A DNA stretch of 64,000 nucleotides from Flavobacterium aquicola (GCF_003385115.1 NZ_QUNI01000002.1:528104-592103); one strand, 5' to 3'; shown: positions 17,728 to 26,548, counted from the stretch's first letter. A program made the numbers and translations. Notes: generated by a model not told the origin, from the sequence alone.

Positions 17728-18999
17728 ATGACCAAAGACCGCCTTATTTCGCTCGACGTTTTCAGAGGATTAACTATTTTTTTAATGACCATTGTCAATA
17801 ACCCTGGCAGCTGGTCCGCAATTTACCCGCCATTAGAACACGCCGAATGGCACGGCTGTACCCCTACCGACTTAGTTTTCCCCTTCTTTGTTTTTATTAT
17901 GGGTGTTGCGATTTCATTTGCAATGCCAACCAAGACATACGACAGCACCACTTTTAATAAAATTTTCACCCGCTCGCTCCGTATGATCTGCCTTGGGATA
18001 TTTTTCAACTTTTTCAGCAGCATACAGCTGTTTGGATTAGAAGGCATTCCATTAATTATTGGCAGATTAGTTATAACAACGTTAGTTGGTTATGCTCTAA
18101 TGGGAAATTTTGATGCTAAACTAAAAACATATTTAGCCATTTCAATTTTTATAATTTATATGATTCTTGCTTATAGCGGTATAGAATCCTACCAATCTGT
18201 TCGTTTACCTGGTGTTTTACAGCGTATCGGAATTGTCTATTTTATCGCCTCGCTTCTTTATCTCAAAACAACACAGCAAACTCAGATTTTAGTTACTATC
18301 GGAATACTGCTTAGCTATTGGGCAATTATGACACTGATTCCTGCTCCAGGTTTCGAAATCACAAACCTCGAAAAAGGCACTAATCTAGCTGCTTGGGTGG
18401 ATAGCATTCTATTAAAAGGACATATGTGGGAATCTACCAAAACCTGGGATCCCGAAGGAGTATTAAGTACTATCCCTTCCATTGCGACTGGAATGATAGG
18501 CTTATTAATTGGTCAATTATTAAACAGTGCATTATTAAAAACTGAAAAATTCAAAAAAATACTGCTTATAGGAGTGATTTTAATTATTCTGGGACAAATC
18601 TGGAATATTGTTTTCCCTATAAACAAAGCACTTTGGACAAGTTCATACGTTTTATATACCGCTGGACTCGCTACATTTACCATATCACTTTTATACTATG
18701 TAATTGATATTGCCGATTATAAAAAAGGAACCAAATTATTCCTTATTTGGGGAGTAAATCCAATGATTGTTTTTTTCCTTTCTCAGATTGTTCCGCAGGC
18801 CATGGGAATGATTTCTTTACCAAATCCAAAAATACCCACGGAACAGACTAATCTTTGGGATTATCTTTATTTCCTAGGTGTTCAACCATACTTCAGTAAT
18901 CCAATGACGGCTTCATTAGTATTTGCATTACTTTATGCAGGTGTATGGTCTATATTGCTGGCTTATTTTTATAAAAAGAAAATGTTTTTTAAAGTATAA
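17728..18999 (+). CDS. DUF5009 / heparan-alpha-glucosaminide N-acetyltransferase-like membrane protein
   Basis: 423 residues with about ten membrane helices. The N-terminus DRLISLDVFRGLTIFLMTIVNN and the following WHGCTPTDLVFPFFVFIMG are the signature of the acyltransferase family that includes lysosomal HGSNAT (DUF5009/DUF1624 group). The conserved His of the EHAEWHG loop is present. Such proteins are thought to transfer acetyl groups across the membrane onto sugars, but the bacterial substrate is not established. It lies 31 bp downstream of bshC. Confidence 0.82.
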   Translation: MTKDRLISLDVFRGLTIFLMTIVNNPGSWSAIYPPLEHAEWHGCTPTDLVFPFFVFIMGVAISFAMPTKTYDSTTFNKIFTRSLRMICLGIFFNFFSSIQLFGLEGIPLIIGRLVITTLVGYALMGNFDAKLKTYLAISIFIIYMILAYSGIESYQSVRLPGVLQRIGIVYFIASLLYLKTTQQTQILVTIGILLSYWAIMTLIPAPGFEITNLEKGTNLAAWVDSILLKGHMWESTKTWDPEGVLSTIPSIATGMIGLLIGQLLNSALLKTEKFKKILLIGVILIILGQIWNIVFPINKALWTSSYVLYTAGLATFTISLLYYVIDIADYKKGTKLFLIWGVNPMIVFFLSQIVPQAMGMISLPNPKIPTEQTNLWDYLYFLGVQPYFSNPMTASLVFALLYAGVWSILLAYFYKKKMFFKV

Positions 19000-19069
19000 A
19001 TAAAAAGTAAAACAACAGTATTTCATCATTAAATTGATTATTTGCTAAAATATTTCAACAAAAAAAGTA

Positions 19070-19077
19070 TATTTTTG
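19070..19077 (+). promoter_or_regulatory. -7 box of ndk
   Basis: TATTTTTG matches TAnnTTTG, 26 bp before the ndk ATG, in the 103-bp gap after the DUF5009 gene. The nearest TTG (19042-19044) is 25 bp away, a little far for a -33 element. Confidence 0.5.
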
Positions 19078-19102
19078 CACAAAATTTTAAAACACAGAAA
19101 AA

Positions 19103-19522
19103 ATGGCGACTAATAGAACTTTTACAATGATTAAACCAGATGCGGTTCAAAACGGACACATCGGAAACATATTAGCAATGATTACAAACGGTGGTTTCAA
19201 AATCGTTTCTTTGAAATTAACTCAATTAACAGTTGCAGATGCTCAGGCATTTTATGCTGTGCACGCTGCAAGACCATTCTACGGAGAATTGGTAGAATTC
19301 ATGTCAAGAGGTCCTATCGTTGCTGCAATTTTAGAAAAAGAAAACGCAGTTGAAGATTTCAGAACTTTAATTGGTGCTACAAACCCAGCTGAAGCTGCTG
19401 AAGGAACTATCCGTAAAGCATACGCAACTTCTATCGGAGAAAATGCAGTTCACGGATCTGACAGCGATGAAAATGCTGCTATCGAAGGAGCATTCCACTT
19501 TGCAGGAAGAGAGCAATTCTAG
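19103..19522 (+). CDS. ndk: Nucleoside diphosphate kinase
   Basis: 139 residues, normal for NDK. The N-terminal [17 protein letters not shown] is the nucleotide-binding strand. The phosphohistidine motif NAVHGSDS places the catalytic histidine at H117. It equalises nucleoside di- and triphosphate pools by ping-pong phosphate transfer. Its codon use looks more regular than that of neighbours (GGA, GCT, AAA preferred), as expected for a well-expressed gene. It ends directly at the left edge of the heptad repeat array. Confidence 0.97.
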   Translation: MATNRTFTMIKPDAVQNGHIGNILAMITNGGFKIVSLKLTQLTVADAQAFYAVHAARPFYGELVEFMSRGPIVAAILEKENAVEDFRTLIGATNPAEAAEGTIRKAYATSIGENAVHGSDSDENAAIEGAFHFAGREQF

Positions 19523-19751
19523 TATTCAGATTGCAGATTGCAGATTGCAGATTGCAGATTGCAGATTGCAGATTGCAGATTGCAGATTGCAGATTGCAGA
19601 TTGCAGATTGCAGATTGCAGATATATAAAAAAATCCCATTCGTATGCGAATGGGATTTTTTTATATATACTAAATGATTATATCTTCTTCTTTCTGCCTT
19701 CTGCCTTCTTCTTTCTGCAATCTGCAATCTGCAATCTGCTACCTGAATACT
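19521..19751. repeat. Heptad (CAGATTG)n array with inverted partner around a terminator
   Basis: From 19527 to about 19622 the 7-bp unit CAGATTG is repeated about 13.7 times without interruption. After a central hairpin, the reverse complement (TGCAATC)n appears in a shorter, decayed block at about 19715-19738, preceded by related CTTCTGC heptads. The outermost nine bases also match: AGTATTCAG at 19521-19529 and CTGAATACT at 19743-19751. The whole 231 bp is therefore one large imperfect inverted repeat. Because 7 is not a multiple of 3, all six frames stay open across the array, producing spurious reading frames; no protein is inferred. Confidence 0.9.
19621..19668. terminator. Strong bidirectional terminator in the array centre
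   Basis: Perfect 22-bp arms (19621-19642 / 19647-19668) with a TATG loop, including seven A on one side and seven T on the other. It serves the convergent ndk (plus) and DUF721 (minus) genes. Confidence 0.88.
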
Positions 19752-19752
19752 A

Positions 19753-20049
19753 TTATCTAAGAACCACATCCTTCACCACATCTCTCCTTAATTCCTCATT
19801 TATCATTTTGATAATCTTGGATTTACCGTGGCTTAATTCCTCACGCAAAACCGCCGACGTTAACTGAACATACAACGTCGAACCTTTCAAAACCACATTA
19901 TTGGTATAACTGTTCACACCGTTCCCCATCAAGTTACGCCAAGCATCTTTCACATCAATCTCATCCATTCCTGACTGCAGTTTATTCACCTCAATAATCT
20001 GCTTCAGAATATCTCCTACAGTACTTTGATTATTTAGTCTTTTTGCCAT
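19753..20049 (-). CDS. DUF721/DciA-like protein
   Basis: 98 residues (start MAKRLNNQSTVGDI; an ATG two codons upstream is also possible). The sequence VGDILKQIIEVNKLQSGMDEIDVKDAW--LMG is the DUF721 signature, now linked to DciA, a loader of the replicative helicase in many bacteria. The following strands VVLKGSTLYVQLTSAVLREEL fit the KH-like fold. It overlaps the end of the upstream lipoprotein gene by about 20 bp, so translation is likely coupled. Whether this short flavobacterial form loads DnaB is not shown by sequence. Confidence 0.8.
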   Translation of the reverse strand: MAKRLNNQSTVGDILKQIIEVNKLQSGMDEIDVKDAWRNLMGNGVNSYTNNVVLKGSTLYVQLTSAVLREELSHGKSKIIKMINEELRRDVVKDVVLR

Positions 20050-20473
20050 AGTCATCTAGATTTATTGGTCCTGCTTTTTTATAATGATATTCTTTTTTCT
20101 CCTTGTTCAAAACAACTAACTCTTTATCTGTCAAAGCCAGTATTTCTTCGCTCCATTTCATGTACGGCGTACTGTAATCCAAAAAAGTCTGATCCTCTGC
20201 AAACCTGATTTTCACATTTTCAAACGTATCATTTGCCAAAAAAGTTCCGTCTAATTGAGGCATCACTTTCTTGCGGATTCCAGCATTATTTTTATCAATC
20301 TGTAAATAATCAAATGATTCGTTCACGCCATATTGCTTCTCACTTCCATCCTCCAAAATCACTTTTTCAATTTCCCAATACCCGTTGATTTTTGCAATAT
20401 CGGCTGGATTTATTTTTTGTTTACAGCCAACAAATAAAAGGGCAATCAGTAAAACACCAAATACTTTTTTCAT
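20030..20473 (-). CDS. Small lipoprotein, lipocalin-like, function unknown
   Basis: 147 residues from the ATG at 20473. The signal MKKVFGVLLIALLFVGCKQ has a lipobox with Cys at 17. A 59-codon upstream extension of the frame is rejected because it runs through repeat copy B. The mature part (INGYWEIEKVILEDGSEKQYG, then QIDKNNAGIRKKVMPQLDGTF) resembles small lipocalin-type lipoproteins that open with a G-W-x-I strand. It overlaps the DUF721 gene and so is probably co-transcribed with it. No specific role can be assigned. Confidence 0.72.
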   Translation of the reverse strand: MKKVFGVLLIALLFVGCKQKINPADIAKINGYWEIEKVILEDGSEKQYGVNESFDYLQIDKNNAGIRKKVMPQLDGTFLANDTFENVKIRFAEDQTFLDYSTPYMKWSEEILALTDKELVVLNKEKKEYHYKKAGPINLDDYGKKTK

Positions 20474-20501
20474 AGATAATTTATTTTTTAAGGAGCTGTT
20501 A

Positions 20502-20573
20502 CCTGCTATCCGCTTGTATCTTTTTTGTCTCGAAAAAACGAGACAAAAAAGGATACCACTTCTATCACGGCTA
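20502..20573 (-). repeat. Variable-core palindromic element, copy B
   Basis: Read on the minus strand it begins TAGCCGTGATAGAAGTGG and ends GATACAAGCGGATAGCAGG. The core stem is TTTTTTGTCTCG/CGAGACAAAAAA (20521-20532 / 20539-20550), extended outward by GTATC/GGATAC with one bulge. It lies 29 bp upstream of the lipoprotein start, so the hairpin may be in its leader or in front of its promoter. Confidence 0.82.
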
Positions 20574-20707
20574 GGGAATCCAGCTAACAACAACTTTAGC
20601 GAACCTACAAAGTTAAACTTTATAATTCCACAGAAAATAAAAAAACACATTCCCTTTTAAACTATTTTACATATTTTTGGTCTTACCCAAAACTAACCTC
20701 CATAACC

Positions 20708-21784
20708 ATGTCAAAATCAATACTATTACTCGTATTTGCATTTTTTTGTATCAATTGTTCTTCCGACACTTCAGAACCAGATCCTACACCAACGCCAGCC
20801 GAAACACTCTATTTCCCGCCAATTACCGGTAATAATTGGGAAACCAAATCCATAGAAAGCCTTGGCTGGAAACAAACGGCTGTACAGCCATTATTGGATT
20901 ATTTAGAACTCAAACATTCCAAAGGCTTTATCATTTTGGTCAACGGACGCATTGTATTGGAAAATTATTTCAACGGTCACGATGCTTCTACAAACTGGTA
21001 TTGGGCTAGTGCGGGAAAAACATTGACATCTACATTGACGGGAATTGCACAGCAGGAAAACCTCATCAGCATTAATAACAAAGTATCGCAATATTTAGGA
21101 ACAGGCTGGACCAGTGTGCCATTAGCCAAAGAAAACCTTATAACCTGTAAACATCTATTAACCATGACCTCAGGTCTAGACGACAGTACAGATGATGTTT
21201 CCCCTTCCGCCCTTACTTACAAGGCCGATGCAGGGACACGCTGGGCATATCACAATGTGTATGTAAAACTGCAGGATGTCATTGCACAAGCAAGCGGACA
21301 ATCATGGAGCAGTTATTTCAATACCAAATTAAGAGACAAAATCGGAATGAACGGTGCTTGGTTTAAACTTGACAATAATATTATATATAGTAGCACTACC
21401 AGAAGCATGGCGCGCTTTGGATTACTCATCTACAACAAAGGAAAATGGGAAAATAATATAATCCTGAACGAAAGTTATTTCAATGAAGCCACAAATACTT
21501 CACAAGACATCAACTTAGGTTACGGCTATCTATGGTGGCTGAATGGCAAAGCAAGCTATCACTTACCGCAATCGCAATTGCAATTCAAAGGTAGTTTAAT
21601 TCCAACAGCTCCAAATGATATGTTCATGGCTTTAGGCAAAAATGACCAAAAAATCTATGTAATTCCAAGCAAAAAAATGGTCGTTATCCGTATGGGAGAT
21701 GTAGCAAATCCAGACAATCCTACTTTTGCTTTATCTGGTTTTGATGAAGAATTATGGTCAAAAATAAGTGCTTTGTATCAGTAG
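20708..21784 (+). CDS. Serine hydrolase (beta-lactamase/D-alanyl-D-alanine carboxypeptidase-like), lipoprotein
   Basis: 358 residues. An N-terminal hydrophobic segment ends in INCSSD, a probable lipoprotein site at C17, followed by a Pro/Thr linker. The class C beta-lactamase-like domain has the SxxK motif SAGK (S101-K104) and YHN (Y181-N183). A LMTMTSGLDD-type helix and a YGYLWWLNG strand are also typical. Such enzymes are esterases, amidases or peptidases; true beta-lactamase activity is not implied. Monocistronic, convergent with a second serine hydrolase across a terminator. Confidence 0.83.
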   Translation: MSKSILLLVFAFFCINCSSDTSEPDPTPTPAETLYFPPITGNNWETKSIESLGWKQTAVQPLLDYLELKHSKGFIILVNGRIVLENYFNGHDASTNWYWASAGKTLTSTLTGIAQQENLISINNKVSQYLGTGWTSVPLAKENLITCKHLLTMTSGLDDSTDDVSPSALTYKADAGTRWAYHNVYVKLQDVIAQASGQSWSSYFNTKLRDKIGMNGAWFKLDNNIIYSSTTRSMARFGLLIYNKGKWENNIILNESYFNEATNTSQDINLGYGYLWWLNGKASYHLPQSQLQFKGSLIPTAPNDMFMALGKNDQKIYVIPSKKMVVIRMGDVANPDNPTFALSGFDEELWSKISALYQ

Positions 21785-21814
21785 GATCATAAATAATTAT
21801 CCAAAATGCTCTTT

Positions 21815-21865
21815 AATAATTAGCGGTGTTTCGCAATTAAAAATCGTAAAACACCGCTAATTATT
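21815..21865. terminator. Bidirectional terminator between two serine hydrolase genes
   Basis: 17-bp perfect arms (21815-21831 / 21849-21865) with a 17-nt loop, followed by TTTT on the plus strand, between convergent genes. Confidence 0.8.
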
Positions 21866-21899
21866 TTCATTATTCTACTGCAGGCTTTTTGAGTGATGT

Positions 21900-23567
21900 T
21901 TATTTTATTAATGAAGGCAAAATAAAATTCTTAACAATTGTATCAGCCTGAGGATGTCCGTAAGGTTTATTGTAAGCTTTAGAAGTTATAATAATCACTA
22001 TTGGAAGATCTTTGAAGATTATAAATTCGTTACCGCCATTTCCGGCACAATAAAATGTTTCATAGTTTTTACCTTTATAAGCGACTGATTTATTCCAAAA
22101 AAGATAACTGTAAAATTTATTGTTTCTTTCAGGAAGTTGAATTTGATGTGTGAAAGTTTTTTGTACCCATTCAAAAGGTATTATCTGCTTGCCGTTCCAG
22201 ATGCCATTATTTTTATACAATTGCGCATACTTTGCATAATCTAAAGAAGCCATTTGTAAACTTCCAGCTGTATTAACTACTTTTTGAGGTGTATATTGCC
22301 ATTGATATTTTGTAATATTTAATGGTTTAAAAAGTTTTTCATCCGCATATTTTTCTAGTCCATCAGGGACTTTTTTATCTAAAACATCGCCTAAAAGAAC
22401 CACTCCGCCTGTATTATAATCCCATCGGCCTCCATTTGATTTTGATTTATCCATTTGAAGATCCAAAACAAATTTCACCCAATTGTCCGTAGGGTACATG
22501 TTTTCTTCATTTCCAGGCGAATCACTATCAGCATCGGATGCATCAAAAGCGGAACTCATAGTAAGTAAGTCTTTTATTTTTACGCTGTCTTTTTTAACTT
22601 CATAGTTATCAAACGTTTTTAAGTTGTAAAATTTATTAAGTGTCTGATTTTCATCCTTAATAAAACCATCATTGATAGCGATTCCCATAAGCGTTGATGT
22701 AAAAGATTTCCCTGCAGAACGGGTATCGTGCAATGTATTTCTATCAGCACCATTAAAATACTCTTCAAGCAAAAGTTTTCCTTGATGAATCACAACAACA
22801 CTCGTGATTTCCTTTAAACTATAAGTGGCAATTTCAGTATTAAGGGCTTCTATTTTCTTTTTGTCAAATGCAAAATCTGAAATCTCCCAATCACTTCCGG
22901 ATTGTATGGGTTGAACTGCAATTTGTTTTGCAGTTATTTTTGGAGGCTGGATTATAAGCTGAATTTGTCCTTTCGCAATTATTTCGCCAATCTTTGCATC
23001 ATTATTTTCATCAATTTTCACATAAGGTCTAATCTCGATTTTGAGCTGATGCTTACCATTTTTTAATTCATTTTCACCACCATTCAGCTTGAACCTTTCC
23101 CACATATGCAATGCCCACAAATCTTCCCCTTTTGTGCTTGTCAAGGGAATTCTGAATGTAGTAATAGTATTTTTTCTATCATTTGAACCACCAAAATGGC
23201 ATCCTGTACCAATATTTTCTTTGTATATAAACTTATTATCAATATAGAATGCGAATTGAAGATTACCTTTTTTAAGCAATTCTTCAACTGATAAATCCGG
23301 AGCTAGTTTATGGAGATAATTGGTTATTGAATTACCCATAAAAACCCTGATATTTAAGTCCGACAAATAAGTCAAATGGAAGGATTTAAGAAAATCAGAT
23401 GCGGTATATTTATCCAATGGTATATTCCCATTCATAAAAGTTACACTGCCAATATTAGTTTTGTGCAGACTGTTAGTTATTCCTTCCGTTGTCACAAGGT
23501 CTTTTGTTTGCCCAAACGCTGTCTGAAAAAAAAGAATAACTAAAAATACAATTGAAATCCGTTTCAT
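21900..23567 (-). CDS. Secreted serine hydrolase with N-terminal accessory domain
   Basis: 555 residues with a signal peptide (LVILFFQTAFGQ). Residues 25-210 form a separate beta-rich domain of unknown role (GTGCHFGGSND, LWALHMWERFKL). The serine hydrolase domain follows, with RSAGKSFTS (S284-K287), a LLTMSSAFDASDAD helix and WDYNTGG (Y384). It belongs to the same broad family as the convergent 20708 gene but is larger and only distantly related. The AraC-family gene 77 bp upstream on the same strand may control it. Confidence 0.82.
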   Translation of the reverse strand: MKRISIVFLVILFFQTAFGQTKDLVTTEGITNSLHKTNIGSVTFMNGNIPLDKYTASDFLKSFHLTYLSDLNIRVFMGNSITNYLHKLAPDLSVEELLKKGNLQFAFYIDNKFIYKENIGTGCHFGGSNDRKNTITTFRIPLTSTKGEDLWALHMWERFKLNGGENELKNGKHQLKIEIRPYVKIDENNDAKIGEIIAKGQIQLIIQPPKITAKQIAVQPIQSGSDWEISDFAFDKKKIEALNTEIATYSLKEITSVVVIHQGKLLLEEYFNGADRNTLHDTRSAGKSFTSTLMGIAINDGFIKDENQTLNKFYNLKTFDNYEVKKDSVKIKDLLTMSSAFDASDADSDSPGNEENMYPTDNWVKFVLDLQMDKSKSNGGRWDYNTGGVVLLGDVLDKKVPDGLEKYADEKLFKPLNITKYQWQYTPQKVVNTAGSLQMASLDYAKYAQLYKNNGIWNGKQIIPFEWVQKTFTHQIQLPERNNKFYSYLFWNKSVAYKGKNYETFYCAGNGGNEFIIFKDLPIVIIITSKAYNKPYGHPQADTIVKNFILPSLIK

Positions 23568-23644
23568 AATTACTTATATAGTTTAACCTCAAAAGTATAA
23601 CCAAATACTCTTGAAAAATAGAACAGAATTAACATTTTAAAATA

Positions 23645-24454
23645 TTAACGGAAAAGGATTTTTCTGTATTCGGATGGATTAATTCCATTTATCTCTTTGA
23701 AACAGCGTGTAAAATGGCTTTGATCAGAAAAGCCACACTCAAAAGCTATTGATGTAAGATCGAGACTTTTTTCCGAGATTAACTGTAAAGACTTTTGGAC
23801 TTTTAATTTTCTAATGTATTCTCCCAAACTGGAATTGAAGTATTTAGAAAAATCTCTTGACAGATGCACAGGATGAATATCTAACGTTTTGGATAAATAT
23901 TCTAGTGAAAGATTATCTAAAAACTGATCATTCAATATCATATTAACTTCAGAGACCCAAGTTGGTTTTTTATTAGATTTAGTTTGATTAGCCCGAAGCA
24001 TTTTTGCTAAAGTTTCTAATAATAATGTTTGAATTGAAAGCTGCGCTGCAGTGTCATCAACTTTTGTCTCTTTGAAAATTTTATACATTAAAAATTTCAA
24101 ATCGGGATTTGAAATATTGATGCTTCCTTGTAAATCTACTGTATTAAACTCCAGATTATCAAACCATCCTTTTTCTATTTCAATATGAAAGCCTCTAGTG
24201 AATCCTTCGGGTTTGATGTTGTAATGTGGTTCTTGCCAATTATGGAATAGTAAACTGCCTGAGGAACAATTGTAAATTTCTTTTTTGTTTCCTTCAATTA
24301 CATTTCCTTGAAGTATAAATGTAAAATAAGCGTTTTCGTGATAATGCCAATCTACTTTATCGTGAGTATAAACAGTATCGGTCAAAGTAACTCCTTCTAA
24401 ATTAATAGTTTTATTAGTTTGTCCATAAAATTCACCTTTTTGTGATAATTTCAT
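23645..24454 (-). CDS. AraC-family transcriptional regulator
   Basis: 269 residues. The N-terminal half (DWHYHENAYFTFILQG, HNWQEPHYNIKP) is a cupin-like sensing domain. The C-terminal two helix-turn-helix units are clear: LSLEYLSKTLDIHPVHLSRDF and SIAFECGFSDQSHFTRCFK with the final NPSEYRK. Effector unknown. It lies 77 bp upstream of the secreted serine hydrolase on the same strand, a likely target or operon partner. Confidence 0.9.
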   Translation of the reverse strand: MKLSQKGEFYGQTNKTINLEGVTLTDTVYTHDKVDWHYHENAYFTFILQGNVIEGNKKEIYNCSSGSLLFHNWQEPHYNIKPEGFTRGFHIEIEKGWFDNLEFNTVDLQGSINISNPDLKFLMYKIFKETKVDDTAAQLSIQTLLLETLAKMLRANQTKSNKKPTWVSEVNMILNDQFLDNLSLEYLSKTLDIHPVHLSRDFSKYFNSSLGEYIRKLKVQKSLQLISEKSLDLTSIAFECGFSDQSHFTRCFKEINGINPSEYRKILFR

Positions 24455-24537
24455 TTTTGCTATGGCTGAATTTTGTTCTTTAAAATATCACGAAAATAAC
24501 CATTAACCTCTATTTAATTTTCAAAATAATTTAAAAA

Positions 24538-24711
24538 TTATTTTTTAATTCTCCTCATCAATCCCAAAAAGAAAAAAACTAATCCAACAATAAGTAAAAC
24601 ATAATACACACCTATACTGGTTGTTCTAATAAGATTTGCCAACACAAAAGCCACAATACTTACAAAATAAAAATACATAGGGCTGGCATTTTTTAGGGAA
24701 GAAAAATTCAT
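24538..24711 (-). CDS. Small two-helix membrane protein downstream of ftsY
   Basis: A 57-residue frame starting MNFSSLKNASPMYFYF. Two hydrophobic helices (about 12-29 and 34-51) are separated by RTTS, and the C-terminus is basic (MRRIKK). Its ATG lies 7 bp after the ftsY stop, so it is probably translated from the ftsY message. The sequence is coding-like, with no strand overlap and consistent codons. No family recognised. A role near the signal-recognition receptor would be guesswork. Confidence 0.72.
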   Translation of the reverse strand: MNFSSLKNASPMYFYFVSIVAFVLANLIRTTSIGVYYVLLIVGLVFFFLGLMRRIKK

Positions 24712-24718
24712 GAACTTA

Positions 24719-25699
24719 CTATTTAAAAAAACTATCTACAAACTCGTATTTATTGAAAACCTGTAAGTCTTCAATTCCTTCGCCAACACCAATATATTTT
24801 ACTGGAATTTGAAATTGGTCTGAAATACCAATAACAACACCGCCTTTAGCAGTACCGTCCAATTTGGTAACGGCAAGCGAAGTAACTTCAGTTGCAGCGG
24901 TAAATTGCTTGGCTTGTTCAAATGCATTTTGTCCTGTAGAACCGTCTAAAACCAGCATTACATCGTGAGGTGCATCGCCAACCACTTTCTGCATTACACG
25001 TTTTACTTTAGATAGCTCATTCATCAGGTTAATTTTATTATGAAGACGACCAGCTGTATCAATAATGACAACGTCAGCGTTTTGAGCAACAGCAGACTGT
25101 AACGTATCAAAAGCTACCGAAGCAGGATCACTCCCCATTTCCTGACGGACAATAGGAATTCCCACTCTATCCGCCCATATCTGCAATTGGTCAATCGCAG
25201 CAGCGCGAAAAGTATCTGCCGCTCCTAGAACTACTTTATAACCAGCTTTCTTAAATTGGTAAGAAAGCTTCCCAATTGTAGTTGTTTTACCGACACCATT
25301 TACACCAACAACCATCAAAACATAAGGTTTTGTGTTTACCGGAATAACAAATTCTGTAGCTTCACCTGTATTGGTTTCTGATAATAGTCCTGCAATCTCA
25401 TCTCTTAAAATCTGATTAAGTTCATCAGTCCCTAAGTATTTATCTTCTTCTACCCTTTTTTCAATTCGAGTAATTATTTTAAGAGTTGTATTAACTCCCA
25501 CATCCGAGGAAACAAGAATTTCTTCTAAATTATCCAAAACATCATCATCCACTTTTGATTTTCCAGCAACCGCTTTGGTTAACTTGGAAAAAAAACTGGT
25601 TTTGGTTTTCTCAAGACCTTTATCTAATGATTGTTTTGCCTCTTGGCTTAGATTCGAGTCTTTTTTCTCTGAAGAGAATATTTTTTTAAAAAAGCTCAT
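24719..25699 (-). CDS. ftsY: Signal recognition particle receptor FtsY
   Basis: 326 residues. A charged N-terminal region (1-45) is followed by the NG domain: a four-helix N part (45-110), P-loop GVNGVGKTT (132-140), ADTFRAAAIDQL, DTAGR (214-218) and TKLDGTAKGG (278-287). This GTPase docks ribosome-SRP complexes at the membrane. It follows the L28-L33-DUF4295 group but is separated from it by a terminator, so it probably has its own promoter. A 57-residue membrane protein follows it closely. Confidence 0.96.
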   Translation of the reverse strand: MSFFKKIFSSEKKDSNLSQEAKQSLDKGLEKTKTSFFSKLTKAVAGKSKVDDDVLDNLEEILVSSDVGVNTTLKIITRIEKRVEEDKYLGTDELNQILRDEIAGLLSETNTGEATEFVIPVNTKPYVLMVVGVNGVGKTTTIGKLSYQFKKAGYKVVLGAADTFRAAAIDQLQIWADRVGIPIVRQEMGSDPASVAFDTLQSAVAQNADVVIIDTAGRLHNKINLMNELSKVKRVMQKVVGDAPHDVMLVLDGSTGQNAFEQAKQFTAATEVTSLAVTKLDGTAKGGVVIGISDQFQIPVKYIGVGEGIEDLQVFNKYEFVDSFFK

Positions 25700-25834
25700 T
25701 TTAAAATGGAGTTTTACGATTGGAATTTACATTTGTCAACTTAAGCAGGAAAAATCATTTAAAAAATTGATTTTATCTTTTGCTGTCACCTAAAAAAAGG
25801 TTTTCTTTTGAAGATGTAAATATAGAAAATAAAA

Positions 25835-25860
25835 AAGCTACTTCCGAGTGAAAGTAGCTT
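25835..25860 (-). terminator. Terminator of the L28-L33-DUF4295 operon
   Basis: 9-bp stem AAGCTACTT/AAGTAGCTT with an 8-nt loop. On the minus strand a T-run follows (plus-strand A at 25831-25836). It lies 21 bp past the DUF4295 stop. Confidence 0.82.
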
Positions 25861-25880
25861 ATCTATAAAATGTAATATGA

Positions 25881-26033
25881 TTATTTCTTTTTCAAGAATT
25901 CATCAACTTCTTCAGGAGCCATAATAGATTCAACGAATGTATATGCGCCAGTTACTGGAGATTTCACCATTTTGATGGCTTTTGATAATCTCTTAGAAGA
26001 TGTTTGTAACGATGCTACGGTTTTCTTTGCCAT
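25881..26033 (-). CDS. DUF4295 small basic protein
   Basis: 50 residues, starting MAKKTVASLQTSSKRLSKAI and ending DEFLKKK. This is the DUF4295 family, almost restricted to Bacteroidota and regularly encoded after rpmB and rpmG, exactly as here. The basic composition and position suggest a ribosome-associated role, but none is established. Confidence 0.9.
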   Translation of the reverse strand: MAKKTVASLQTSSKRLSKAIKMVKSPVTGAYTFVESIMAPEEVDEFLKKK

Positions 26034-26101
26034 GATTCAAATGTTTTTTATATTTTAATCAAACTCAAATGTGACCATTTGAGATTTATTAAAATCTCTA
26101 A

Positions 26102-26284
26102 TTATTTAATTTCTTTATGAACAGTAACTCTTTTCAAGATTGGATTAAATTTTTTAATCTCTAATCTGTCTGGAGTATTTTTTTTGTTCTTAGTAGTTAT
26201 ATATCTTGAAGTTCCTGCAACACCAGTAGTTTTGTGCTCAGTACATTCTAAAATTACCTGGATTCTATTTCCTTTCTTTGCCAT
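26102..26284 (-). CDS. rpmG: 50S ribosomal protein L33
   Basis: 60 residues: [18 protein letters not shown], then [29 protein letters not shown], the full L33 signature. The zinc-ribbon cysteines are mostly absent (a single Cys at 14), so this is the zinc-independent form. It is co-transcribed with rpmB upstream and DUF4295 downstream. Confidence 0.96.
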   Translation of the reverse strand: MAKKGNRIQVILECTEHKTTGVAGTSRYITTKNKKNTPDRLEIKKFNPILKRVTVHKEIK

Positions 26285-26311
26285 CTTGCTATTTTTTTAT
26301 TTTGGAAAAGA

Positions 26312-26548
26312 TTATTTAATAAATCCTTCTGACTGCGCTTTTTTCAAAACTGCAGCGATTCCATTTTTATTAATTGTTTTTATCGTAGATGCTGCTACTC
26401 TAAGAGTAATCCATCTATCTTCTTCTGGAAGATAAAAACGCTTTTTAACTAAGTTTACAGAAAATTTTCTCTTAGTTTTGTTCATAGCGTGAGAAACGTT
26501 ATTTCCTACCATCGCTCTTTTACCTGTAAGGTCACAAACTCTTGACAT
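26312..26548 (-). CDS. rpmB: 50S ribosomal protein L28
   Basis: 78 residues: [27 protein letters not shown] at the N-terminus (motif start shown in part) and the [17 protein letters not shown] helix typical of L28. First gene of the L28-L33-DUF4295 operon. One Cys only, so it has no zinc ribbon. A TTCCTTTG sequence near 26590 on the minus strand is one base off the -7 consensus. Confidence 0.96.
   Translation of the reverse strand: MSRVCDLTGKRAMVGNNVSHAMNKTKRKFSVNLVKKRFYLPEEDRWITLRVAASTIKTINKNGIAAVLKKAQSEGFIK

Noticed and set aside
19521..19751. CRISPR array
   Set aside because: The repeat unit is 7 bp with no spacers, and no cas gene is nearby.
19371..19867. Overlapping frames on both strands encoding LQIADCR or AICNLQS heptapeptide repeats
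   Set aside because: They come from the 7-bp DNA repeat, which has no stop codon in any of six frames; there is no start context, and the array runs into a terminator. No protein is supported.
20474..20650. 59-codon N-terminal extension of the lipoprotein frame
   Set aside because: It crosses repeat copy B; the internal ATG at 20473 gives a proper lipoprotein signal.
20708..23567. Beta-lactamase resistance genes
   Set aside because: Both proteins have the SxxK serine-hydrolase fold but lack features that would separate true beta-lactamases from esterases and peptidases of the same family.
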